Shown: positions 17,294 to 26,701, counted from the first letter of the stretch. The stretch: 64,000 nucleotides of DNA from Fibrobacter sp. UWEL (GCF_900142535.1 NZ_FRBE01000003.1:124001-188000); one strand, 5' to 3'. The notes: generated by a model not told the origin, from the letters alone. Translations and numbers: made by a program.

Positions 17294-18466
17294 ATGGATA
17301 ATTCAGTCCAAAACAATGGCATGAACAAGATGCTGCTCATCGTAGTGATGTTGCTGCTGTGTCTCGGCGTGGCCGTGGTGTATACCGCGTCCGCAGCTCA
17401 GGCAAAGTCCATGGGTTTTGGTGCTGAATATTACATGGTGGCCCATTTGAAGAAGGCTGTTCCCTGCTTCATCATTATGCTGCTTCTTTCTAAGCTGGAT
17501 TACGGATATTGGAAGGTGCTGGGTCGCGTTGTATTTGTGGTATTCTTCATCCTGTCCGTGATAGCCCTTGCAAAGGGTCATGGCGTAAAGGGAGCAAATC
17601 GTTGGATTTTCGGTATCCAGCCTTCTGAATTTATGAAGCTGGGATTGTTGATCTGGATTAGCGCCAAGCTTTCTGAAGCCGGAGACAATATCAAGAGCAA
17701 GGCCTGCACTTTGATTCAGCCCGGTATTCCTTACGCGCTCTGTGCTGGTGTTCTTGTTCTGCAGCCTAATTTCTCCATGTTAATCATGATTTCTGCTATC
17801 GTGATTACGGTGATGGTGGTTGCTGGTGCAAACCTGAAGTATTTGGCTGCAATCCTTGGGGCGGTTATTCCTCTGGGTGTTTTGAAGCTGTTGTTCTCTA
17901 CACACTCAAGAGCTCGAATCATGGCGTTCTTTGCGGATGAAGGCCAGATGGTTGCTTCTAACTACCAGGGTGACCATGCCTTACAGGCTCTTGGTAACGG
18001 CGGATTGTTTGGTACGGGTTACGGCATGGGTCTTCAGAAGTTGGGTTACTTGCCTGAAGCTCATAAGGACGTGGTTTATGCCGTGATTGGTGAAGAAATT
18101 GGATTTGTAGGTACTTTCGCTGTTCTGATTGCATTTGCCATCCTGTTCTCTCAGGGTTTCAAGATTGCTCAGAATGCTTCTACCCGCTTTGGCAGATTCC
18201 TGGCATTGGCATTGACTCTTTCTCTGTTCTTCAACTTTGTGGTCCATGTATGTGTTTGCGTCGGCTTGATTCCTACTACGGGTCAGCCTCTTCCGTTCCT
18301 CAGCTTTGGCGGAACGAATCTGGGCTTCTCCTGCGTTGCTGTTGGAATTTTGCTGAACATTTCCCGTGCAAATTCTGGACGTAAGATTAACGAGCCTTAT
18401 ACTAGTGGTTCTTCGCTGGAAAGCAGCGTGTTTAGAAACTTTGAATTTACAAGGAGTGGCGTATGA
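17294..18466 (+). CDS. ftsW: Septal peptidoglycan polymerase FtsW
   Basis: SEDS-family glycosyltransferase that polymerises lipid II at the septum together with FtsI. It has 390 residues with about ten membrane helices. Hallmarks are GANRWIFGIQPSEFMKLGLL, GDHALQALGNGGLFGTGYGMG, VYAVIGEEIGFVG and PLPFLSFGGTNL (usually PL[PL][FL]SYGGSS). It has a GAAAGG-type ribosome site. It overlaps murG by 4 nt. Confidence 0.95.
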   Translation: MDNSVQNNGMNKMLLIVVMLLLCLGVAVVYTASAAQAKSMGFGAEYYMVAHLKKAVPCFIIMLLLSKLDYGYWKVLGRVVFVVFFILSVIALAKGHGVKGANRWIFGIQPSEFMKLGLLIWISAKLSEAGDNIKSKACTLIQPGIPYALCAGVLVLQPNFSMLIMISAIVITVMVVAGANLKYLAAILGAVIPLGVLKLLFSTHSRARIMAFFADEGQMVASNYQGDHALQALGNGGLFGTGYGMGLQKLGYLPEAHKDVVYAVIGEEIGFVGTFAVLIAFAILFSQGFKIAQNASTRFGRFLALALTLSLFFNFVVHVCVCVGLIPTTGQPLPFLSFGGTNLGFSCVAVGILLNISRANSGRKINEPYTSGSSLESSVFRNFEFTRSGV

Positions 18467-19533
18467 AAAAGTTCCTTTTCGTATGTGGCGGTACCGGTGG
18501 TCACATTTTCCCGGCCGTAGCCATTGCAGATAGCCTGAAGAAGATGGGCGTTACCGACATTACTTTTGCCGGCCGTAAGGATTCTATGGAAGAACGCCTG
18601 GTGGCAAAGAATTGGCCCTATGAATATATTTCTGCAGTTCCTCTGCACCGTGGTCCGTTCCTTAAGAATTTGGCACTTCCCTTTAATCTCACCAAGGCTC
18701 TGGTTCGCGCCAAGAGCGTTGTGAAGAAGGTGAAGCCCGATGTCGTTGTGGCAACCGGTGGTTACGTCTCTCTTCCCATCGTTCTTGCTGCAGGCTCCAT
18801 GGGTATTCCCGTCTATCTGCAGGAACAGAATGCTGTTGCAGGTGTTGCAAACAAGGTGGGTTCCCGTTATGCAAAGACCATCTTCGTGACTTCCGAAGAT
18901 GCTGCCAAGGGTTTCCCTGCTGAAAAGTGCATGGTATTCGGCAACCCCGTTCGTGAATTGCCTTCTGAAGATTCCCTGCCTCGTCCCATCGAATTTGCCG
19001 CTGGCAAGAAGGCCGTGTTTATCGTAGGTGGCTCTCAGGGTGCTGTAGGCATCAACAACAAGATTGAAGAAAGCATCAAGACCATTGCAGCTCGTAACGA
19101 TGTATCCGTAGTTTGGCAGGTGGGCGTCAAGAATGTGGAAACCATCAACAATCGCGTAGGTAACGTGAACAATGTGGCTGTTCGCGGCTTCCTGGATGGC
19201 ATCTACTCTTACATGAAGCACGCTGACTTGATCATCAGCCGTGCAGGTGCATCTGCCCTGGCTGAAATTCTCGCTTTCGGCAAGCCCTCCATCTTGCTTC
19301 CGTTCCCGCATGCTACTGCAAATCACCAGGAACATAATGCCCGCGTGGTAGAAAAAGCTGGTGCAGCCCTTGTGGAACTGGATGCAGAAGAAAATCACCT
19401 GTGGGAAAAGGTGGAATCCCTCTTGGCTGACGAAGGCCGCCTGGCCAACATGGCTGCCGCTGCAAAGACTCTCGGCATGCCCGATGCTGCCGATCAGATT
19501 GCAAAGATTATCCTCTCTAAGGAGAATGCATAA
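18463..19533 (+). CDS. murG: Lipid II synthase MurG
   Basis: Transfers GlcNAc from UDP-GlcNAc to lipid I on the inner face of the inner membrane. It has 356 residues. The N-terminal loop is CGGTGGHIFPA (8-18). GGYVSLPIVLAA, QEQNAVAGVANK, GGSQGA and ISRAGASALAEIL are the classic MurG segments. It overlaps ftsW by 4 nt and murC by 1 nt. Its substrate needs MraY, which is not in this cluster. Confidence 0.96.
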   Translation: MKKFLFVCGGTGGHIFPAVAIADSLKKMGVTDITFAGRKDSMEERLVAKNWPYEYISAVPLHRGPFLKNLALPFNLTKALVRAKSVVKKVKPDVVVATGGYVSLPIVLAAGSMGIPVYLQEQNAVAGVANKVGSRYAKTIFVTSEDAAKGFPAEKCMVFGNPVRELPSEDSLPRPIEFAAGKKAVFIVGGSQGAVGINNKIEESIKTIAARNDVSVVWQVGVKNVETINNRVGNVNNVAVRGFLDGIYSYMKHADLIISRAGASALAEILAFGKPSILLPFPHATANHQEHNARVVEKAGAALVELDAEENHLWEKVESLLADEGRLANMAAAAKTLGMPDAADQIAKIILSKENA

Positions 19534-20915
19534 TGCAGATTAATGATTGCAAACGTGTACGTCGTCTTCACTTCGTCGGTATCGGTGGTGCAGGCATGTC
19601 CGGTATTGCAGAAGTCCTTCATGCCAATGGCTTTGTGGTCAGCGGCTCCGATATGAGTGAAAGTGCTGTGGTGGATTACCTGAGAAACCTGGGTATCCGC
19701 GTAGATCCTAAGCACGACGCAAAGAACGTAGAAGACGCCGACCTGGTTGTCTATTCCTCCGCTGTTCCCCATGATAATCCGGAACTGGTTGAAGCTCGTA
19801 ACCGTCGCATTCCCGTCATCAAGCGCGCAGAAATGCTGGGCGAATTGATGCGTATGAAGTACACCCTGTCCATTGCCGGTACTCACGGCAAGACCACCAC
19901 CACTTCCATCGTGGGACAGATCTGGGAAGAAGCTGGCTTGGATCCCACCATCATCGTAGGCGGTGTGGTGAAGGGTCACGGCAGTGGCGCCAAGGTGGGT
20001 AAGGGTAACTACCTCATCGCTGAATCTGACGAATTTGACCGTAGCTTCCTTTCCATGATGCCTTCCTCTGCCATCATTACCAACATTGATGCAGACCATC
20101 TGGATACTTACGAAAATATTGAAGACATCAAGGACGCTTTCGTCCAGTTTGCAAACAAGATTCCGTTCTACGGACAGATTATCCTGTGCCTGGACGATCC
20201 TAACGCACAGCAGATCTTGATGCGCCTGAAGAAGCCGGTGATTACTTACGGTTTTACCCGTCAGGCTAAATATCGCGTGGATAACCTTCGTTTCGAAAAG
20301 GGTTTTCCGGTATTTGAAATCTTGAATGATGGCAAGAGTCTGGGCGAATTCCGCCTTCAGATTCCGGGCCGTCATAACGTGCTGAACGCAACCGCTGCAG
20401 TGGCCCTGGCTATTGAAGAAGGTATTTCTGCCGACATTGCTCGCAAGGCTGTTGCAGAATTTGAAGGCGTGAAGCGTCGTTTTGAATTTATTGGCGAAAA
20501 GAATGGCGTCATGGTCTTTGACGACTATGCTCATCATCCGACTGAAGCAACTGCAACCCTGCTTGGTTTCCGCGATGCTTTCCCGGACAAGCGTATCATC
20601 GTTGCTTTCCAGCCTCACCTCTTTACTCGTACTCGCGATCAGCACGAAGCTTTTGGTAGCGCTTTTGCCAACTGCGACGTCCTGCTTGCAACCGACATTT
20701 ACCCTGCCCGCGAAAAGCCTATTGAAGGTGTGACTGGCGCTCTGGTTTCCAACAGCGCAACTGCCCGTGGCCATCGCGATGCTCGTTTCATTGGCGATCA
20801 GATGAACCTGCTGCCTATCCTGAAGAAGGAATTGCGCGACGGTGACGTAGTGGTCCTGATGGGTGCCGGCAGTATCTACAAGCTTGGTGAAAAGATCCTT
20901 GAGGAATGCATCTAG
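19533..20915 (+). CDS. murC: UDP-MurNAc-L-alanine ligase MurC
   Basis: Adds the first stem residue, L-Ala, to UDP-MurNAc. It has 460 residues. The nucleotide loop is GIGGAGMSG at 16-24, the ATP loop is GTHGKTTTT near 115, followed by ESDEFDRSFL and the C-terminal DDYAHHPTE and FQPHLFTRT. murB and ddl, which often follow murC in other dcw clusters, are absent; ftsQ follows after 17 nt. Confidence 0.96.
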   Translation: MQINDCKRVRRLHFVGIGGAGMSGIAEVLHANGFVVSGSDMSESAVVDYLRNLGIRVDPKHDAKNVEDADLVVYSSAVPHDNPELVEARNRRIPVIKRAEMLGELMRMKYTLSIAGTHGKTTTTSIVGQIWEEAGLDPTIIVGGVVKGHGSGAKVGKGNYLIAESDEFDRSFLSMMPSSAIITNIDADHLDTYENIEDIKDAFVQFANKIPFYGQIILCLDDPNAQQILMRLKKPVITYGFTRQAKYRVDNLRFEKGFPVFEILNDGKSLGEFRLQIPGRHNVLNATAAVALAIEEGISADIARKAVAEFEGVKRRFEFIGEKNGVMVFDDYAHHPTEATATLLGFRDAFPDKRIIVAFQPHLFTRTRDQHEAFGSAFANCDVLLATDIYPAREKPIEGVTGALVSNSATARGHRDARFIGDQMNLLPILKKELRDGDVVVLMGAGSIYKLGEKILEECI

Positions 20916-20932
20916 GATATTGGAGTTAAACG

Positions 20933-21775
20933 TTGACTGAAAACAAGACAAACTTTTTCGGCCGCCGTATTGGCGTGAACGAACAGCTGCGTAAGGAAGC
21001 TAGAAGCCAGAAGATCAAATCTGGTATCTCTCGCACTTGCCGCTGGTTTGCTCGCCGTGGCTGGATTATTTGTGTTGTGCTTGCCGCTATCGGTGTGGTT
21101 GGCTATCAGCAGCGTTTTGAACTTCAGCGCTTTAACCCGATGGAATTCCGCCACCTGCAATATGTGGATATTGAAGGCAATCGTATGCTTTCCTGGGAAG
21201 ATGTGGTCCAGAATGCTCAGATTGAAACCGGCATGCTCATGAGTGACGTGGATGAAGATTCCGTCCGTCAGGCTCTGCTTCGCTTGCCGCTGATTCACGA
21301 TGTGACGGTCACGAAGGCTTTCCCGTCCACCTTGAACATCAAGCTGACTGAAACCTCTCCGGTGTTCTCCGTATTTGACGGCACCAGTGTGATTGGATAT
21401 TCCGAAAAGGGCTTGCCCATGTCCATCGCAAGAGCATCCGCCATGAGGCTTCCCATTTTCGATCATGAAAATCTGGACAAGGTTAAGGATGTGGCCGCTT
21501 TCCTCACGACCATGCGTCAAATGGATAGCGACCTGTACGAAAGAGTTTCTCAGGTGGGCTGGTCCGAAAAGGATAAGGCTTTCGAAGTTTTCTTCAAGGA
21601 TGCAGGTTATCACGTTCTGTTTGCCGCTTCTAGCTGGACGGAAGACGTGTTTGCCCTGTACGAATCACTGGGGAAGGGGTTTGGTAAGGACTTAAGATGC
21701 GCTGGCGAAGTTGATATGAGGTTTCCGGGCTTCGCCTATGTAAGGAATTATGAAAAGAGGTGTCTCAATGGATGA
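20933..21775 (+). CDS. ftsQ: Cell division protein FtsQ/DivIB
   Basis: Bitopic division protein that links early and late septal proteins. The start is TTG 20933, 7-8 nt after a GGAG site; no better ATG lies upstream. It has 280 residues: a basic cytoplasmic tail, one membrane helix (about 42-58), and a POTRA domain (about 70-140, FRHLQYVDIEGNRMLSWEDV) followed by the FtsQ beta domain. Its position between murC and ftsA fits. It overlaps the next gene. Confidence 0.9.
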   Translation: MTENKTNFFGRRIGVNEQLRKEARSQKIKSGISRTCRWFARRGWIICVVLAAIGVVGYQQRFELQRFNPMEFRHLQYVDIEGNRMLSWEDVVQNAQIETGMLMSDVDEDSVRQALLRLPLIHDVTVTKAFPSTLNIKLTETSPVFSVFDGTSVIGYSEKGLPMSIARASAMRLPIFDHENLDKVKDVAAFLTTMRQMDSDLYERVSQVGWSEKDKAFEVFFKDAGYHVLFAASSWTEDVFALYESLGKGFGKDLRCAGEVDMRFPGFAYVRNYEKRCLNG

Positions 21776-23006
21776 TAAACAGACCGTAAAGAAAGACGAT
21801 TACATCTTTGGTCTCGATATCGGGGCTTCCAAGGTCAACTTGTTTGTTGGCATTTCCGGCGGTGAATCCGTACGCGTGATTGAATGCGGCGATTTCACTC
21901 TGGCAAACGCTGACGAATTTGACTCCGTAGTGGAAAAGCTGCAGCAGGCTGTTCACATGCTGGAATCTTCCGCATGTGTGGATGTGCACGACGTGTACGT
22001 GGGCATTGCCGGTAAGCATGTGCAGCCCTTTAGCTACAAGGGCCTGATTACGCTGCCTACAGGTGAAGTTCGCGAAGAAGACATTGCTAGCGTCCAGAAG
22101 CAGGCAAGTACGCTTCCTGCTTCCGCAGGCGAAATCATCCATGTGTTCCCGGGTGAATATACTCTGGACGATGAAGAACATATCCGTAACCCCAAGGGCC
22201 GTTCCGGTCGCCGCCTGGGTGTAGAAGTTCAGTTGGTCACCTCCCGACAGAACGCTATGCAGAACCTGGCAAAGTGCGTCAATCGTGCCGGCCTCAATGT
22301 GCTGGGCTTTGTGCTGGAACCTCTTGCAGCCGCATGCGCCGTCCTTACAGAAGATGAACGTGAATTGGGCGTGGCCCTGGTGGATATTGGTGCAGGCTCT
22401 GCAGATATCGCCGTCTTCGTCAACGATTCCGTTCGCTACACCGCATCTCTGGATCTTGCTGGTAATGTAATCACCAGCGACATTAGCAAGTGCCTGCCGG
22501 TACCTATTTCTCTGTCCAAGGCAGAAGAAATCAAGAAGAAGTACGGCACCTGCCTCTTGAACAATCTTATTGAAGACGAAACCTTCCCGGTTCCCGCTGT
22601 AGGTGACCGCGGTGACGTTCCCTGCTCCAAGCAGCTGCTGGCTCGCGTGATTACCGCCCGCGTCCAGGAAATTTTCCAGCTGTTGGCAAAGGACTTGAAG
22701 AAGCATCAGATGGATTCCATCATCAATGGTGGAATTGTCCTGACGGGTGGCTGCTGCAACCTGGAAGGCATCGATACTGTTGCTGCCAAGGAATTCGGCA
22801 AGCCTGTCCGTATCGGCCGCCCCAAGGGCATGACTGGTATTCAGGAAGCCTTCCAGAATCCTTCTTATGCAACGGGCATTGGCCTGCTTCACTATGCCAA
22901 CAAGCAACATCGTGAAAAGAAGAACAAGGAAACTGGTGCCCAGATCGCGGTTTCCGTCAAGAAGGGCTTTAAGCGATTCTCTGAATTCCTGAAGACCTAC
23001 TTCTAA
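21768..23006 (+). CDS. ftsA: Cell division protein FtsA
   Basis: Actin-like ATPase that ties FtsZ filaments to the membrane. ATG 21768 has a well-spaced GAGG (21757-21760) and overlaps ftsQ by 8 nt; ATG 21750 would add six residues. It has about 412 residues. The phosphate-1 motif is FGLDIGASKVNLFVG, phosphate-2 is VALVDIGAGSADIAVF, and the 1C/SHS2 domain lies between them. The C-terminal KKGFKRFSEFLKTYF is an amphipathic helix suited to membrane binding. ftsZ follows after 62 nt. Confidence 0.95.
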   Translation: MDDKQTVKKDDYIFGLDIGASKVNLFVGISGGESVRVIECGDFTLANADEFDSVVEKLQQAVHMLESSACVDVHDVYVGIAGKHVQPFSYKGLITLPTGEVREEDIASVQKQASTLPASAGEIIHVFPGEYTLDDEEHIRNPKGRSGRRLGVEVQLVTSRQNAMQNLAKCVNRAGLNVLGFVLEPLAAACAVLTEDERELGVALVDIGAGSADIAVFVNDSVRYTASLDLAGNVITSDISKCLPVPISLSKAEEIKKKYGTCLLNNLIEDETFPVPAVGDRGDVPCSKQLLARVITARVQEIFQLLAKDLKKHQMDSIINGGIVLTGGCCNLEGIDTVAAKEFGKPVRIGRPKGMTGIQEAFQNPSYATGIGLLHYANKQHREKKNKETGAQIAVSVKKGFKRFSEFLKTYF

Positions 23007-23068
23007 TCACAAACCAAGAGATTTTAAACAACAAACCTACCCACTCAATAAATCAGGGAGATTAAAAC

Positions 23069-24721
23069 ATGAGTGAATTCGATAACATCAACTTTGAGGC
23101 TCAGTCCCGTATCATGGGAGATGACTCCTCTACTCGTAATGCAAAAGTCAAGGTTTTCGGTGTCGGTGGTGCCGGTGGCAACACTGTGAACCGTATGAAG
23201 CAGATGAACATTGACGGCGTTGAATACTATGCTGTCAATACTGACGCTATGGCTTTGGACCTGAGCCTCGCTGATCACAAGATCGTGATCGGTGAAAAGA
23301 CCACCAAGGGTCTGGGCGCTGGCATGGATCCGGATAAGGCTTCCAAGGCTGTTGAAGAAAACATTGAAGAACTGAAGGAAGCTATGAAGGGCGCCGACAT
23401 GGTGTTCGTCACCGCCGGTATGGGTGGTGGTACCGGTACTGGTGCAGCTCCTATCGTTGCAAACGTCGCCCGTGAAATGGGCATCCTGACTGTTGCTGTT
23501 GTGACCAAGCCGTTCCGCTTCGAAGGTAACGCTCGTTCTTCTATCGCTCAGTCTGGTATCAAGGCTCTCCGCGAATGCGTTGACACCATCATCGTTGTGG
23601 AAAACAAGAAGCTTTTGACTCTGCTCCAGAGCTCCAACCAGAAGGCTACTATGGAAGAAGCCTTCAAGATGGCTGACGAAATCCTGGGTAACGCAGTGCA
23701 GAGCATCTGCGGTATCATGTTCCATCATGGCCTGGTCCATGTTGACTTTGCTGATATCCGTAAGGTTATGCTGAAGGGCGGTAGCGCTCTCATGGGTACC
23801 GGTTGTGCTCAGGGCGAAAAGCGCGGTATTGCCGCTGCTGACCTGGCTCTCGCATCCCCGCTGCTGGAAGACATCAACATCGAAGGCGCATCCGGCGTTC
23901 TCATTAACGTTGCTCACGGCGAAAACTACTCCTTGCTGGAACATAGCGATGCTATGGAACACATTTATGAAAAGGTGGGTGAAGAAGGCAATCCCAACAT
24001 CATCATCGGCGACATCACTGTTCCGGAACTGGGTGACAAGGTTTGCATCACCATTATCGCAACTGGTTGCGGTGGCACTTCCAACGCTCAGCCTGCAGCA
24101 CCTTCTTTCACTGCCGCTCAGACCATGCAGATGACTGGCTTTGCTCCGAATCCCGTATTCGGCGCTTCTCAGCCCACCGTTGCTGTTCCCGCTGCAGCTC
24201 CCGCTGTTCAGCAGGCTACTCCCCGTCCGACTTCCGTGAACTTCTTTGCTGAAGCCATGGCTAGCGCAGCTCCTGCCGCAGCACCTGCTGTTGCTCCTGC
24301 CGCTGTCGCTCCCGTTGCTCCCGCTGTAGCACCGGCTGCTCCCCAGGTTGCTCCTGAAATGTTCACCCGTCGTATGGCTCCTGCTGCCGCTGTTGCTCAG
24401 CCCCGTCCTGTAGAAGTTGCTCCGGCAATCGCTACTGTCGCTCCGGCAGTTGCATCTGCTTTCGCATCTCCTGCATTTGACGCTACTGCAACCGCAGTTG
24501 CTGAAGAAGTTATTACTCGTGGTTCCGACACTTCCGAATTCTCCACTGTTGCTGATGAAGATCGCTATAACGGTGGCTGCGGTGGTTATGAAGAACCGGC
24601 TTTCACCCGTAAGCAAGCTTCTATGGAACGCCAGCCGGTTGTCGAAGAATCCCTCAAGGATAGCACCCAGGATTACTCCATCCCGGCTTACCTCCGTTCT
24701 AACTTCAACGACAACTTCTAA
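23069..24721 (+). CDS. ftsZ: Cell division GTPase FtsZ with long Ala/Pro/Val linker
   Basis: Tubulin-like GTPase forming the division ring. It has 550 residues, longer than the usual 380-450. The GTPase core (about 25-335) has GVGGAGGNTVN and the tubulin signature GGGTGTG at 119-125. The T7 loop reads HVDFAD at 224-229, where the usual motif is NVDFAD: His replaces the Asn equivalent to E. coli N207. A linker of about 195 residues, rich in Ala, Pro and Val, follows. The C-terminal peptide DYSIPAYLRSNF matches the FtsA-binding tail. An AGGGAG ribosome site precedes the start. It is the last gene of the cluster. Confidence 0.96.
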   Translation: MSEFDNINFEAQSRIMGDDSSTRNAKVKVFGVGGAGGNTVNRMKQMNIDGVEYYAVNTDAMALDLSLADHKIVIGEKTTKGLGAGMDPDKASKAVEENIEELKEAMKGADMVFVTAGMGGGTGTGAAPIVANVAREMGILTVAVVTKPFRFEGNARSSIAQSGIKALRECVDTIIVVENKKLLTLLQSSNQKATMEEAFKMADEILGNAVQSICGIMFHHGLVHVDFADIRKVMLKGGSALMGTGCAQGEKRGIAAADLALASPLLEDINIEGASGVLINVAHGENYSLLEHSDAMEHIYEKVGEEGNPNIIIGDITVPELGDKVCITIIATGCGGTSNAQPAAPSFTAAQTMQMTGFAPNPVFGASQPTVAVPAAAPAVQQATPRPTSVNFFAEAMASAAPAAAPAVAPAAVAPVAPAVAPAAPQVAPEMFTRRMAPAAAVAQPRPVEVAPAIATVAPAVASAFASPAFDATATAVAEEVITRGSDTSEFSTVADEDRYNGGCGGYEEPAFTRKQASMERQPVVEESLKDSTQDYSIPAYLRSNFNDNF

Positions 24722-25020
24722 TTAAAGAATTGATGGGCCGTCAGGCAATGTATTCTGCTACAAGTCTCTTGTAGCGGGGTATGCTTGATGCGCTCCGCCG
24801 AAACACACACACACAAGAGTGCGCGAGTGCGTACTCGACACAACACAAAGGGATTACCTGGGTCTCCCTGCCTGGGTAATCCTTTTTTATACCGCGAGCC
24901 CACACTGTACGGATGTTTCGTGTGACAGGGCTCGCTCTCGTCGCCACGGCTGATTAAGATCAGCCGCTTGCTCCTCACATATTTTGCGCGGGCAGTACGC
25001 TTTTTTACTACATTCAGAAT
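24722..25020 (+). other. Hairpin-rich intergenic region after ftsZ (possible small RNA)
   Basis: No gene is visible in these 299 nt. There are several inverted repeats: GCTACAAG-tct-CTTGTAGC (about 24757-24775) with flanking partial pairing; GAGTGCGC-gagt-GCGTACTC with one G-U pair (about 24818-24837); a terminator (24850-24888); GCGAGCCC...GGGCTCGC (about 24894-24935) enclosing ACAC/GTGT; and GGCTGATTAAGATCAGCC (about 24947-24964). A CA-dinucleotide run lies near 24804-24814. It is either a structured ftsZ 3' UTR or a small RNA. Confidence 0.4.
24850..24888 (+). terminator. Terminator of the dcw cluster
   Basis: Stem GGATTACC / GGTAATCC closed by a 16-nt partly paired loop and followed by six T. 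It lies about 130 nt after the ftsZ stop. Confidence 0.75.
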
Positions 25021-26646
25021 ATGGATTTTTTCCCTGGACGTTTTGTTTTATCCCTTGCGCTTGGAATTTCTGCTGTGTACGCCGCAGAGGTGGTTCCGCC
25101 TGAGATTTTTGTGGATAGCACGGTTTCTGTGGAACAGTGGCGTTCATCCTTGTGGAAGGATTCGTCAGCCCATAAGGGATACGTTCAGGTGGGTACGGAC
25201 TTTAACTTTGGCTTTAACGGTGGGCCCACTGCCTCCTATTTCGCGGCGGATACATCGGACTGGTTTGGCGGTAATTGGCGTGGACTTCAGATTCCTCTGG
25301 AAACGGCCCGCAATTACGAAGATCGCATCGAGCCTTTCTTTACCTTGAGTTTCCGCGCGGGTTACAAGAATTTCCATTTCTTGATGGAACTGCCTTTGCG
25401 GAAAGATCTGGAGGCCTGGTATCAGAGCGGGACGAAAACCAATCTGACTTACAAGCCCAGCGAATTGGATATTAACGTTCCCTACAACGCTTATGCCCGC
25501 TGGAACAATCCCGTAGGCTATGTGCAGATTGGTCGATTTGATGCGGATGTGAAGACCTCTCCCAACGATGTGTTCATCGGGGGAATTCCTTATCATGATG
25601 GAATCCACTGGAAGTTTAATCCTGGAATTTTCCGTTACGACTTCTTGCTCAGTTCCTTGAACGCCTGGCTTTATGGGGACATTATCAATCACGATACGGG
25701 TTGCCCGTACGATGAATACTCCGAGGCATATGCCCAGAAGTGTACCATCATGAATTCCGAACACATGGTTCCCAATCAGCGTCACAGAACGTATTCCGAG
25801 AACGTGAAGAATTTGGTGTTTCATCGTTTTGGAATCGAGACAAATAAGTTCTGGGCCTATGTGGTTGAAACCAGCATGATTGGGGGCAAGTCCCTGGAGT
25901 TCCGTTCCATCAATCCCTTCATGTACTGGCATGATAATTACGCAACGGGCTATACGTCTGCGGCAACCTCCCTGGAATTTGGCTACAAGCCTATTCAGGG
26001 CGGCAAGTTCTACGGCCAGATGAATATGGAAGACATTAACAGCCCTGTTGGGGAGGATGACGATAAGGGAACTTCCCGATCCATCATCAACTATCTGGTG
26101 GGCTACTATCAGGAAATTCCTACTGCAAAATACGGAACCTTTACGGGACGTTTCGATGTGGTCTTGACGGATCCCGCATCCAACAATAGCCGCCTCCCAT
26201 TGTTGAAGTACACCGGGCGAAAGCTGTATCGCAGTAACTATCGCGAGCAGGATGATTCCGATTACGCCGATGCTTATTTCGTTGACTATCCGGTGGGCTA
26301 TCGTCGCGGACCCGACGCTGCAGATATCTGGCTGGATGTGAGCTGGAAATACAAGAATCGTTCCGTTGACTTAAGCCTTGCCTGGCTCCGTCAGGGAGAC
26401 AAGGAACTTTATTCCGATTACAATACGGCTTTGGCTACCGAGAATTCCACCTCTGGCGTGGAAGAGGCCCAGTACGTCTTTGATGTTTTGTATCGTGAAA
26501 AGGTCAAGAGCTGGTTTGAATATTATGCCGGCGGTGGTTTCCGCGTGTATGAGAATTTGGACCACATTAACGGTAACGACGGTGCCGATGGATGGGTCCG
26601 TGCGGGCATTAAACTGATCTTCAACCCTGTGGACTATCGTTTCTAG
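25021..26646 (+). CDS. Outer-membrane beta-barrel protein, unknown family
   Basis: 541 residues. A signal peptide (FVLSLALGISAVYAAE) is followed by strands rich in alternating aromatic residues, with no soluble-enzyme motif. Segments such as FTLSFRAGYKNFHFLMELPL and AYARWNNPVGYVQIGRFD, and the final NPVDYRF with C-terminal Phe, fit an outer-membrane barrel. The family is not recognised; capsule-assembly (Wzi-like) barrels have a similar look, but this is weak. It stands alone between the ftsZ region and purT. The ATG has no strong Shine-Dalgarno. Confidence 0.6.
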   Translation: MDFFPGRFVLSLALGISAVYAAEVVPPEIFVDSTVSVEQWRSSLWKDSSAHKGYVQVGTDFNFGFNGGPTASYFAADTSDWFGGNWRGLQIPLETARNYEDRIEPFFTLSFRAGYKNFHFLMELPLRKDLEAWYQSGTKTNLTYKPSELDINVPYNAYARWNNPVGYVQIGRFDADVKTSPNDVFIGGIPYHDGIHWKFNPGIFRYDFLLSSLNAWLYGDIINHDTGCPYDEYSEAYAQKCTIMNSEHMVPNQRHRTYSENVKNLVFHRFGIETNKFWAYVVETSMIGGKSLEFRSINPFMYWHDNYATGYTSAATSLEFGYKPIQGGKFYGQMNMEDINSPVGEDDDKGTSRSIINYLVGYYQEIPTAKYGTFTGRFDVVLTDPASNNSRLPLLKYTGRKLYRSNYREQDDSDYADAYFVDYPVGYRRGPDAADIWLDVSWKYKNRSVDLSLAWLRQGDKELYSDYNTALATENSTSGVEEAQYVFDVLYREKVKSWFEYYAGGGFRVYENLDHINGNDGADGWVRAGIKLIFNPVDYRF

Positions 26647-26668
26647 CAGTTCTTTCCTTAAGTTCTAT

Positions 26669-26696
26669 CCCCTAGTCCCTAGCCCCTAGCCCCTAT
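26669..26696 (+). repeat. Four tandem CCCCTAG-type heptamers upstream of purT
   Basis: Four consecutive 7-mers read CCCCTAG, TCCCTAG, CCCCTAG, CCCCTAT. They end 5 nt before the TATCTTTG box of purT. Confidence 0.85.
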
Positions 26697-26701
26697 TTAT
26701 C

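Noticed and set aside
24800-24815. CA-dinucleotide run as a phase-variable tract
   Set aside because: Only about six units and not within a gene or next to a promoter box.
24722-24900. Possible tRNA or tmRNA after ftsZ
   Set aside because: No T-loop GTTCGA motif, no cloverleaf pairing and no CCA end; only separate hairpins are seen.
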